Assembly (NCBI GenBank): GCA_937944445.1
Contig: CALDYP010000045.1
Location: 16,887-80,886 of the forward strand
Reading direction: 5' to 3'
Length of the DNA stretch: 64,000 nt
Origin: an uncultured Anaerolineae bacterium
Lineage (GTDB): Bacteria; Chloroflexota; Anaerolineae; Aggregatilineales; Phototrophicaceae
The notes below the pieces were generated by a model. The model was given only the letters and a program-made list of their open reading frames with translations. It ran no database searches and was not told where the DNA came from. The translations under genes and the position numbers were made by a program. How positions within the stretch are numbered: position 1 is the first letter of the stretch; every line of letters starts with the position of its first letter. Of the stretch, positions 17,002-25,093 are shown piece by piece.

Positions 17002-17618
17002 GCGCGAAATGGCTGCTGCGGGGCGCGTTGGCGGCAGCAGCCGGCTGGCTGCTGATCCAGCTTGGGCTGATGCTGACGGTGCACGTCTACGGCGTGACGC
17101 GCCCGCCCGTGGCCCAAGCCGACGCGCTCATCGTGCTGGGGGCGGGGGTCAACCACGACGGGCGCGCCGGCCCCGCGCTGACGCGCCGCGCCACGTTGGG
17201 GGCGGAGCTGTTCGCGCAGGGGGTCGCGCCGCGCGTCGTCTGCTCGGGCGGCCAGCCCTACAATCGCCCGACCACGGAAGCCAGCGCCTGCCGTGAGGTG
17301 CTGCTGCGCCTCAGCGTGCCCGATGCGGCCATCCTGCAAGAAGACCGCAGCCACAGCACCGAAGAGAACGCCCTCCGCACCGCCCAACTGCTGCCCAACG
17401 CGCGCGTCGTCGTCGTCAGCGACAGCTACCACCTGCTGCGCGCGGGGATCTTGTTCCGCAGTTACGGCTTTGACGTGCAGCTCGCGGGGGTCGCGCCTGA
17501 GCGCAGCGTGAGCCGCCAGAGCTACTTCAACTCGGTCACCCGTGAGGCGCTGGCGCTGCAATGGCAGTTCATCAAGGACTTGCTCGGGCTGCCCTTCACG
17601 CGCGTGACCGGCTTCTGA
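16971..17618 (+). CDS. YdcF/SanA/ElyC-family (DUF218) membrane-anchored protein
   Basis: 215 residues. An N-terminal membrane anchor (~15-40) is followed by the DUF218 domain: ADALIVLGAGVNHDGR, the acceptor-binding ALTRRATLGAELF, VCSGGQPYNRPTTEA, EDRSHSTEENAL and VVVSDSYHLLRAG. Family members include SanA and ElyC, linked to envelope integrity and peptidoglycan or polysaccharide metabolism; their chemistry is not settled. The ATG chosen lies inside the preceding hydrolase gene; later starts would cut into the anchor. Confidence 0.85.
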   Translation: MDHERPPQRISAKWLLRGALAAAAGWLLIQLGLMLTVHVYGVTRPPVAQADALIVLGAGVNHDGRAGPALTRRATLGAELFAQGVAPRVVCSGGQPYNRPTTEASACREVLLRLSVPDAAILQEDRSHSTEENALRTAQLLPNARVVVVSDSYHLLRAGILFRSYGFDVQLAGVAPERSVSRQSYFNSVTREALALQWQFIKDLLGLPFTRVTGF

Positions 17619-17738
17619 GCGCAGCTTGCCCGTTCGTCAGGCGTAGGGCAGCCGTGTAAACCTCATCGGCCATTATTGCCAATTCGGCATATACTGAAAA
17701 TAAGTAAATCTGATCTTCGACGACACACAGGGGGATGT

Positions 17739-20700
17739 ATGCGGCGATTTTTTGTGATGCTTCTATTCGGCTTAGCTTCGGCGCTGTCGCTGCAAGCCCA
17801 AGCCAGCCCAGCCGAACTGCTGGTGACTTCTTTCTACCCATCCAGCGAGACCGCCGTCCCAACCGACAGCCGAATCATCGTGGTGTTCAACCGCCCGGTT
17901 GTGCCGCTGTCGCTCAGCCCTGACCAAGCCAACCTGCCCAGCCCCTTGCAGATCAGGCCGACGGTGCAGGGCAAGGGGGAATGGGTCAACACCTCCATCT
18001 ACCAGTTCACGCCAGAGGTCGGCTTGGCGGGCGGCGTCACCTACGAGGTGACGATCCCCGCGGGCGAGCTGACAGCGGTGGACGGCAGCACGCTCAGCGC
18101 GGCGTTCAGCGCGTCTTTCGCCGTGCAGCGCCCCTCGATCGTCTCGTTGACGCCCAGCGCGGACGAGGTCAACGTCTCACAGCGCGCGCAGGTGGTCATC
18201 CGCTTCTCTGAGGCGGTCGATCGCGCCAGCGCCGAGAGCTTGACCGTCACGCCTGAGAGCGGCGCGCCGCTGGCCGGCACGTTCCGCTGGAACGAGACGA
18301 ACACGGAGTTGATCTTCACCCCCGCCGAGCGCCTCGCGCTGGACACGCGCTACACCGTGGACTTCAGCCGCCAAGTGATGGCCGCTGGTGGGGGCCGCGT
18401 GAATGTTGAAGGCGTGCCCTATTCGTTCAAGACGGTTCCGCTGCCCGCCGTGCTGAGCACGTCACCGTTCGACGGGCAAACCAACGTCGAGTTGGATGAG
18501 TTCGGCAATTCGATTAACATTCGCTTCGTCTCCAACATGAACGAGGCGAGCCTGCGCCAGCACGTTACGATTGAGCCAGCGCTGCCCAATGAAGGCTTCC
18601 GCTTCTTTAGCCCATATCAAAACAGCTACGTGCTGAACGGGCTGACCCTCGCGCCGCGCACCCGCTACACGGTGACCGTCGGGGCGGACGCAGAAGACGC
18701 CGAGGGCAACAAGCTCGGGACGCCCTTCGTCTTCACCTTCGAGACGGGCGACGCCTCGCCGGTCATGGCCCTGCGCACGCCCGGCACAGTAGGCTTCTAC
18801 AATGCTGCCCGCGGCGATTACGGCTTCTACGTGGCGTATCGCAACATCGAGGCGTTCACCGCTTCGGTCTACCGCGTGAACACGTCCGACTTCGTCCTGT
18901 TCAACACCGAGAACCTCTACTCAGACGCCTTAGTTAGCCCTGAAGACGTGTCATCGCTCGATCTGCTCGGGGCGCGCACCTTCCTGAGCGAAGCCCCACC
19001 CAATCAATACCGCTTCCAACTGGTTGACTTGGCCGCGCTGACCGCACAAGGGAGCTGCGCGGGCGCGCCCGTCTCGCGGCTGCGCGTGGGCGACACCGCG
19101 CAGGTGATCCTGCGCGATGGGCCGGTGCGGGCGCGGCGTGAGCCGGGCGGCGAGATCGTCGACCTGCTCTACCGCGGCTACGCGCTGCGCGTGATCGGCG
19201 GGCCAGTGTGCGAGGGTGGCTTCCAATTCTGGAACGTGCTGCTGCGCGGCGACGTCAGCGCGTGGGTGGCCGAGGGCAGTGCCGAGGAGTACTTCCTCGC
19301 GCCGACCGCGCTCGCCGACGACACGACCCCGCCGCAGCTCGTCAGCGCGGAGGCGACGCCCCTCGGCCCGGGCCTGTACTACGTGGTCGTCGAAACGCCT
19401 GAATTGGCTGGCGTCGGCTGGCGTGATCTGTCGGTGCAGGCGCACATGATGATGGTCAGCACGAGCAGCCTGACGATCAAAACCGCCATCGACGAGGTCG
19501 TTGTGTGGGCGGTGGATCTCAACACAGGCGAGCCGCTGGCAAACACGCCCGTAACGCTCTACATCAGCGCGATGGAGGATCAGACCCCTACCCTACAGGC
19601 CACCCTCACCGCTCAGACGAACGCCGAGGGCGTCGCCACCTTTGACATCCCGCGCGACCAGCTGATGCGCAGCCGCTATGTTGCTGTGGTCGAGACTGCT
19701 GAGCACTTCGGCGTTGTGAGCAGCAGCATGAGCGACGGGATCGAACCCTACTTTTTCGGCCTGCGCGCGGATTACTTCCAAGACTACTACCGCATGCACC
19801 TCTTCACCGATCGCCCGCTGTACCGCCCCGGGCAGGAGGTGCACTTCAAGGGCATCGTGCGCGCGCGGACGGACGTGAGTTACACGCTGCCCGAGGAGCG
19901 CAGCGCGACCGTCGTCATCCGCGACGGGAGCTACAACGAGGTGTTCCGCCAGACGTACACTCTGAACGAGTTCGGCACGCTGAACGGCACGCTCACCCTG
20001 CCCGCAGACGCCGAACTCGGCGAATACTACGCTGAAATCTCGGTGCTGTCGCCGTTCCGCGATTACCCGGAGCAATACTACACGATGTTCTCCGTCGCGG
20101 AGTTCCGCACGCCGGAGTTCTCAGTGGCAGGCCAAGCTGCTCAACCGGAGGTCGTGCAGGGTGACGCGGTCAACGTGACCTTCAACGCGGAATACTTCTT
20201 CGGCGGCCCCGTCAGCGGCGCGCAGGTGGAGTACACCGTGACACAGCGGCCCTACCTCTTCAACTACACCGGCCCTGATTCCTACAGCTTCACCTACTAC
20301 GATTACTACCGAGGGCTGCCCTTTGACGACGGCTTCGGCAGCGTGATCAACTCGGGCACGCTGACCGCTGACAGCGCAGGCAGCGCCACGGTGACGCTGC
20401 CGACGTCCCTGCCCGACGACGGGCGCAGCGCACGTTGGATCGTCGAAGCGGCCTTCCGCGATGAGAGCGGCCAGACGATCAGCAGCCGCGTGCCGGTGGT
20501 CGTCCACGTGGCGGAGGCTTACGTCGGCGTGCGCCCCGAGCGCTACGTCTACGCCGCTGGCGAGGAAGTCACGCTCAACTTGATCGCCGTCGATTGGCAG
20601 AGCACCCCGCTGGCGCGGCAGAACATCGACGTGCGCATCAGCCGCGTCGAGTGGCGCAGCGTGCAAGAGCTGGGGCCAGATGGCCGCACTGTCTTTAACT

Positions 20701-23684
20701 CCATGCCGGAGTATGTGACCGTTGAGCAGGAACGCTTCATCCCTACCGGCCCCGACGGGCGAACGACCTACGCCTTCCGCCCCGACGAGGCGGGCATGTA
20801 CATGGTGACAGCCACCACGCGCGACGCTGAAGGGCGCGAACACACCACCAACGACTACTTCTGGGTGGGCGGCGGCAGCCTCAGCATGCGCGAGACGAAC
20901 AGCAAGCGCATCGACCTGATCGCGGATCGGACGGACTACCTCATCGGCGACACCGCGCAGATCCTCATCACGTCGCCCTTCCCCGGCGAGGTGGAGGCGC
21001 TTGTGACGGTCGAACGCGGGCGCACTCTGCGCTATGAGCGCGTGCGCTTTGCGGGCAGCCTGCTCTATGACCTGCCCATCGAGGCCGACTACTCGCCCAA
21101 CGTGTTCGTGAGCGTGGTGCTGGTCAGCCCTGCGGCCAACAACGAGGATCAAATTGCTGATTTCCGCGTGGGCTACGTCGGCCTCAACGTGGAGCGCACC
21201 CGCCGCGAGATCACCCTTACGGTGGAACGCACCATCGACAACCGCCCGGCTGAGACCGCCCTGCCCGCGCAAACCGTGCGCTACACCATCACCGCAACCG
21301 ACTACCTCGGCAACCCGGTGCAAGCCGAGATCAGCGCGCAGATGATCGATGAGGCGGTGCTCTCGCTCATCCCTGACGCGACCGAGCCGCTATTGGATCG
21401 CTTCTTCGGCCCACAGGCGATCAGCGTGCGCACAGGGACGCTGCTCATCTTCAACGGCGATGCCGCCCGTCAGGAGATCCTCGACACGTTCAAGGGCGGC
21501 GGCGGTGGCGGCGGCGGCGGGCCGCTGGGCGTCGCCGAGGTGCGCGATGAGCTGCTGGACGCGGCCTATTGGAACGCCGTCCTGCGCACCGACCGTAACG
21601 GCGTCGTCAGCTTCGACGTGAAGCTGCCCGACAACCTGACGACATGGCGGCTGACGCTGCGAGCGCTTACCCGCGGCGAGGACGGCAACCTGCTGGTGGG
21701 CGAAGCGGTCGACACGCTGCGCAGCACCAAGCCGCTGATCGTCCGCCCGATCACGCCCCGCTTCTTCGTGACCGGCGACCGCGTGACGCTGGGCGCAGTT
21801 GTCAACAACAACACCGACGAAGCGCTGACCGTGGACGTGCGCATCAACGCGACCGGCGTGCAGTTCGTCGATCTGGCGACGGAGACGCAGACCGTGCGCA
21901 TCGCCCCGCGCGACCGCGCCGAGGTCTCATGGGATGTCCTCATCACCGACGATCGCGCCGTCACTGCCATCTTCAGCGCGGAGAGCGCCGCGTTTGCCGA
22001 CGCGACCATCTCGCCCGTCAGCGTTGACCGCGATGGCACGCTGCGCGTCTACCGCTACGAAGTGCCCGAGTTCGTCGGCACGGCGGGCACGCTGGCCACG
22101 CCCAGCCCCATCACCGAGCGCATCGACCTGCCCGCAGATGTGACCAGCGGCACGCTCGACGTGCAGGTAGAGCCGTCGCTGGCGGCGGTCGCGCTGCGCG
22201 CAGCCGAGGTCGCCCGCCGCAGCGACGACGACTGCCTTGAGTGCGTCATCAGCAAGCTGATCGTCAACTTGGCGGCCTACAACGCGCTGAGCGCCGCCGA
22301 CGCGCTGACCGCCGATCAAGCGACCGTCATCAGCGACCAAGTGGCGCAGGCGCGCGCCCGCCTGCTCAACAGCCAGCTAGCCGACGGTGGCTGGCCGTGG
22401 ACGGGCACGACCCAGAGCGACGCGCTGGTAACCGCCTACGCGCTGCTGGGGCTGACGCTGATCGACGAGTACGACGGCTCAATTGACGACGCGCCGCTGC
22501 AATCTGCCGCCAGCTTCCTCAACCGCGGCGCGCTGCCCATCAACGCGCGCCTCGAGGTGTGGGAGCTGAACCGCACTGCGTTCGAGCTGTGGGCGCTGGC
22601 GCGCAGCGGCCGGCCGAACCCATCGCGCGCGGCGAACCTCTACGAACAAGCGGCGCGGCTGCACCTTTACGCGAAGGCGCTGCTGGCGCAGACCCTCATG
22701 ATGAGCGACCCACAAGACCCACGCGCGGCCCAACTCGTCAGCGAGTTGGCCAGCGCCGCCCGCTTGAGCGCCAGCGGCGCACGCTGGGAAGAGCCAACGC
22801 GCGACTTCTTTAACTGGAACACCGACACCCGCGCCAGCGCGATGGTCGTGCAGACGCTCGTCATGGCTGACGCAGACCCCGCCCTGCTGGCGAACGGCGT
22901 GCGCGGCCTCATCACTGCTCGCCGCGCCGACATCTGGCCGACGCTGCAAGAAACCGCGTGGGCGCTGTGGGCGCTGACCGACTACGCTGAGGCCAGCGGC
23001 GAACTGACCCCCAACTTTACATTTGACGTCGCGCTCAACGGCGAGACGCTGCTCAGCGGGCAGGCCACCGCTCAAACCGTGGCCGACACGGTGAGCGAGC
23101 GCGTTTCCGTGAGCGAGCTGGCCAGCGGGGCGAACACGCTGGTGTTCGATCGCGCCGACGGCAATGGCGTGCTGTACTACACTGTCAACCTGCAAGCTGA
23201 CCTGCCGATCACCGCATTTGAAGACTATGCCAGCGGCTTCTTCGTCGCGCGGCGTTACCTGCGCCCGGGGACGGATGAAGTCGTCCGCAGCGCCGCCGTC
23301 GGCGAGCTTGTCGAAGTGCGGATCACCGTCATCGCGCCTGACGATCAATACTTCGTGGTCGTGGAGGACTACCTGCCCGCGGGCATGGAGGCGATCAACC
23401 CGCGCTTTGAGACCAGCGCGCAGGCCGGCACAGCGCCCGAACTCAACCCGCTCGACCCGCTGGCGCGCGGCTGGGGCTGGTGGCTGTTCGACGACATCCA
23501 ATTCCGGGCGCAGAAGGTCGTGATGAGCGCGTCCTACCTGCCGCGCGGCACGTATGAGTTCGTCTACACGATGCGGGCGACCGTCCCGGGCGTCTACAAC
23601 GTCATCCCGACGACCGCGCGCGAACAGTACTTCCCCGATATCTACGGGCGCAGCGCCGGGCAGATCTTCACTGTCACACGCTAA
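17739..23684 (+). CDS. Giant secreted alpha-2-macroglobulin family protein with altered thioester motif
   Basis: 1981 residues. The start follows an AGGGGG ribosome site and opens a signal peptide (MRRFFVMLLFGLASALSLQA, cleavage near QAQA-SPAE); there is no lipobox. Three N-terminal Ig-like domains (~26-340) contain SLTPSADEVNVSQ and DTRYTV. An SH3b-like module (~440-520, LRVGDTAQVILRDGPVRAR) and MG repeats with LFTDRPLYRPGQEVHFKG follow. A Gly9 run near 1252 precedes the A2M block (AAYWNAVLRTDRNGVVSF, LPDNLTTWRLTLRALT). The alpha-helical thioester domain holds CLECVISKL at 1499 where CxEQ is expected, so the thioester Gln is Cys (C1502). These proteins trap proteases. Without a thioester, covalent trapping is not expected, and C1499-C1502 might form a disulfide. 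Confidence 0.92.
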   Translation: MRRFFVMLLFGLASALSLQAQASPAELLVTSFYPSSETAVPTDSRIIVVFNRPVVPLSLSPDQANLPSPLQIRPTVQGKGEWVNTSIYQFTPEVGLAGGVTYEVTIPAGELTAVDGSTLSAAFSASFAVQRPSIVSLTPSADEVNVSQRAQVVIRFSEAVDRASAESLTVTPESGAPLAGTFRWNETNTELIFTPAERLALDTRYTVDFSRQVMAAGGGRVNVEGVPYSFKTVPLPAVLSTSPFDGQTNVELDEFGNSINIRFVSNMNEASLRQHVTIEPALPNEGFRFFSPYQNSYVLNGLTLAPRTRYTVTVGADAEDAEGNKLGTPFVFTFETGDASPVMALRTPGTVGFYNAARGDYGFYVAYRNIEAFTASVYRVNTSDFVLFNTENLYSDALVSPEDVSSLDLLGARTFLSEAPPNQYRFQLVDLAALTAQGSCAGAPVSRLRVGDTAQVILRDGPVRARREPGGEIVDLLYRGYALRVIGGPVCEGGFQFWNVLLRGDVSAWVAEGSAEEYFLAPTALADDTTPPQLVSAEATPLGPGLYYVVVETPELAGVGWRDLSVQAHMMMVSTSSLTIKTAIDEVVVWAVDLNTGEPLANTPVTLYISAMEDQTPTLQATLTAQTNAEGVATFDIPRDQLMRSRYVAVVETAEHFGVVSSSMSDGIEPYFFGLRADYFQDYYRMHLFTDRPLYRPGQEVHFKGIVRARTDVSYTLPEERSATVVIRDGSYNEVFRQTYTLNEFGTLNGTLTLPADAELGEYYAEISVLSPFRDYPEQYYTMFSVAEFRTPEFSVAGQAAQPEVVQGDAVNVTFNAEYFFGGPVSGAQVEYTVTQRPYLFNYTGPDSYSFTYYDYYRGLPFDDGFGSVINSGTLTADSAGSATVTLPTSLPDDGRSARWIVEAAFRDESGQTISSRVPVVVHVAEAYVGVRPERYVYAAGEEVTLNLIAVDWQSTPLARQNIDVRISRVEWRSVQELGPDGRTVFNSMPEYVTVEQERFIPTGPDGRTTYAFRPDEAGMYMVTATTRDAEGREHTTNDYFWVGGGSLSMRETNSKRIDLIADRTDYLIGDTAQILITSPFPGEVEALVTVERGRTLRYERVRFAGSLLYDLPIEADYSPNVFVSVVLVSPAANNEDQIADFRVGYVGLNVERTRREITLTVERTIDNRPAETALPAQTVRYTITATDYLGNPVQAEISAQMIDEAVLSLIPDATEPLLDRFFGPQAISVRTGTLLIFNGDAARQEILDTFKGGGGGGGGGPLGVAEVRDELLDAAYWNAVLRTDRNGVVSFDVKLPDNLTTWRLTLRALTRGEDGNLLVGEAVDTLRSTKPLIVRPITPRFFVTGDRVTLGAVVNNNTDEALTVDVRINATGVQFVDLATETQTVRIAPRDRAEVSWDVLITDDRAVTAIFSAESAAFADATISPVSVDRDGTLRVYRYEVPEFVGTAGTLATPSPITERIDLPADVTSGTLDVQVEPSLAAVALRAAEVARRSDDDCLECVISKLIVNLAAYNALSAADALTADQATVISDQVAQARARLLNSQLADGGWPWTGTTQSDALVTAYALLGLTLIDEYDGSIDDAPLQSAASFLNRGALPINARLEVWELNRTAFELWALARSGRPNPSRAANLYEQAARLHLYAKALLAQTLMMSDPQDPRAAQLVSELASAARLSASGARWEEPTRDFFNWNTDTRASAMVVQTLVMADADPALLANGVRGLITARRADIWPTLQETAWALWALTDYAEASGELTPNFTFDVALNGETLLSGQATAQTVADTVSERVSVSELASGANTLVFDRADGNGVLYYTVNLQADLPITAFEDYASGFFVARRYLRPGTDEVVRSAAVGELVEVRITVIAPDDQYFVVVEDYLPAGMEAINPRFETSAQAGTAPELNPLDPLARGWGWWLFDDIQFRAQKVVMSASYLPRGTYEFVYTMRATVPGVYNVIPTTAREQYFPDIYGRSAGQIFTVTR

Positions 23685-23692
23685 CTGACCGT

Positions 23693-23757
23693 GGGGTTTG
23701 GCGTGCCAAACCCCATACGCGGAGGGGATGAGGTAGGGGCATGGCATGCCATGCCCC
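23693..23757. repeat. Two perfect extragenic palindromes after the A2M gene
   Basis: The first, at 23693-23714, has 10-bp arms (GGGGTTTGGC and its complement) around GT. The second, at 23736-23757, is a 22-bp perfect palindrome with half-site GGGGCATGGCA, preceded by GTA. Neither has a T-run. They resemble the GTAGGGGCAYGGC palindromes that are frequent between genes in Chloroflexota and cyanobacteria. They may act as structural terminators or mRNA stabilisers. Confidence 0.8.
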
Positions 23758-23760
23758 ACA

Positions 23761-23859
23761 GCGCGCCATGCTCGTAGGGACGCGGCCTATTGGGAGCGGC
23801 GCGTATGATCGCTTACTGCCAGCGCGCCATGCCTGTAGGGACGTGGCCTGCTGCGTCCG
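23761..23859. repeat. Direct repeat pair of a GTAGGGAC-type palindrome
   Basis: The block GCGCGCCATG(C/T) followed by (C/T)GTAGGGACGYGGCCT occurs at 23761-23789 and again at 23822-23850. The second copy completes a hairpin with GCTGCGTCCGC. The core GTAGGGAC..GGCCTGC..GTCCG is the same as in the terminator-like repeats at 46550-46586 and 63865-64000, so these belong to one dispersed family. The 260 bp between the A2M gene and the zinc-ribbon gene holds nothing else beyond a TATGAT hexamer at 23905. Confidence 0.75.
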
Positions 23860-23944
23860 CAGGGAAGTTAAGAGCCAGCCGCGCCACGTAGTTCAAACTT
23901 GTTGTATGATCTAATTGATATTAGAGATAGCTAAGGGGATCATT

Positions 23945-25009
23945 GTGTCGCGGGAAAAACATTATGAAATGCTGTGGGACTGCCAGTTCTGCGGCACGAA
24001 AAAACTGCTTGGCAAAACGCATCGCTTTTGCCCCAACTGCGGTGCGCCGCAGAACCCCGCCTCGCGCTACTTCCCTTCAGACGCTGAAAAAGTCGCTGTG
24101 GAAGATCATGTTTTCGTCGGCGCAGACATCACCTGCCCGGCCTGCGGCCAGCTCAACGCGGCCACGTCAGAGTACTGCCAGCAGTGCGGCTCGCCGCTGG
24201 CGGGGGGTATCGTCGCGCAGACCCTCGGCCCGCAGTCGCGCGCGATGGATGAGGTCTTTGAGTCCAGCGGCTCGCGCGACGTCGTCAAGGAAAAATTCGA
24301 CGCCGAGATGGAGCGCATCGGCGTGAAGAAGAAGAACACCGAACAGAAAGGCATCCCGCGCTGGCTGATCGTGGCGGCGGTCGTCGCCTTGCTTGTGATC
24401 GGCGGGGCGATCTTCCTCTTGACGCGCACGGTCGAAGCCACGGTGAACGTGGTAGGCCACGAGTGGACGCGCACCACCTACGTCCAGCAGTACAGCTCGT
24501 TTGTCGAGTCAAACTGGTGGAACCTGCCGCCAATGGGCGATAACGTCGTGCGCGGGGCCTGCACGCGCCAGCAGCGCAGCGTGCGCCAAGTGCCCGACGG
24601 CGAGGACTGCCGCATGATACGGATGGATCGCGGCGACGGCACGTTCAGCGAGAGCCAAGTCTGCACCACGCGCTACCGCTCTGAGCCGATTTATGACGAC
24701 TGGTGCACCTTCAGCGGCTATCGCTGGGAGCCGAAACGCGAAGTCGTGGTCAAAGGCGGCCTCAACGACACGCCCGACTGGGGCAGCCCCAACCTCAACT
24801 GCGCTGATCAGCGCCGCGTGGGCTGTGAGCGGATCGACCGCCGTGAAGAGGTCTATGAGCTGCTGCTGCGCGGCCCCGAGCACAGCTACCGCTGCGCCGT
24901 AGAAACCGCGATGTGGCGCAGCGCCCGCATCGAACAAGCCTTCAAGCTGCAAGTGATGGCAATCGACAACTCACAGCCGCGCTGCGAGACGCTGGAACCC
25001 GTGAACTGA
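23945..25009 (+). CDS. Zinc-ribbon membrane protein of unknown function
   Basis: 354 residues from a GTG start behind AAGGGG. Upstream in-frame TTG codons are less likely. The N-terminal part has four CxxC knuckles, two double zinc ribbons: CQFC/CPNC at ~13-36 and CPAC/CQQC at ~70-90. A basic linker then leads to one membrane helix (~141-160, IVAAVVALLVIGGAIFLL). The ~190-residue C-terminal part, probably outside, is rich in Trp, Tyr, Arg and Cys (VVGHEWTRTTYVQQY, YRSEPIYDDWCTF). I do not recognise this domain. It is convergent with nrdJ. Confidence 0.8.
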   Translation: MSREKHYEMLWDCQFCGTKKLLGKTHRFCPNCGAPQNPASRYFPSDAEKVAVEDHVFVGADITCPACGQLNAATSEYCQQCGSPLAGGIVAQTLGPQSRAMDEVFESSGSRDVVKEKFDAEMERIGVKKKNTEQKGIPRWLIVAAVVALLVIGGAIFLLTRTVEATVNVVGHEWTRTTYVQQYSSFVESNWWNLPPMGDNVVRGACTRQQRSVRQVPDGEDCRMIRMDRGDGTFSESQVCTTRYRSEPIYDDWCTFSGYRWEPKREVVVKGGLNDTPDWGSPNLNCADQRRVGCERIDRREEVYELLLRGPEHSYRCAVETAMWRSARIEQAFKLQVMAIDNSQPRCETLEPVN

Positions 25010-25025
25010 ATCCACAGCGGGGCGT

Positions 25026-25083
25026 GGCCTCATCCCCCAGCCCCTTCTCCATTCGAGAGAAGGGGGTTAGGAGATGGGGCCTT
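25026..25083. terminator. Bidirectional hairpin between the zinc-ribbon gene and nrdJ
   Basis: A 9-bp stem CCCCTTCTC/GAGAAGGGG around CATTCGA lies inside a CCTCATCCCCCAGCCCC-type dispersed repeat, in the 84-bp gap between convergent genes. Related sequence recurs at 52022-52072 and 61791-61826. It has no T-run. Its position makes it a likely transcription end for both genes. Confidence 0.6.
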
Positions 25084-25093
25084 CAATTGCGTG

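Noticed and set aside
17676..17738. An in-frame start 21 codons upstream of the A2M start.
   Set aside because: It would place charged residues ahead of a good signal peptide, and it lacks the AGGGGG ribosome site that the downstream ATG has.
23693..23860. CRISPR array, because several similar short palindromic units lie together.
   Set aside because: Unit lengths and spacing are irregular, there are only two to four units, and no cas gene is present.
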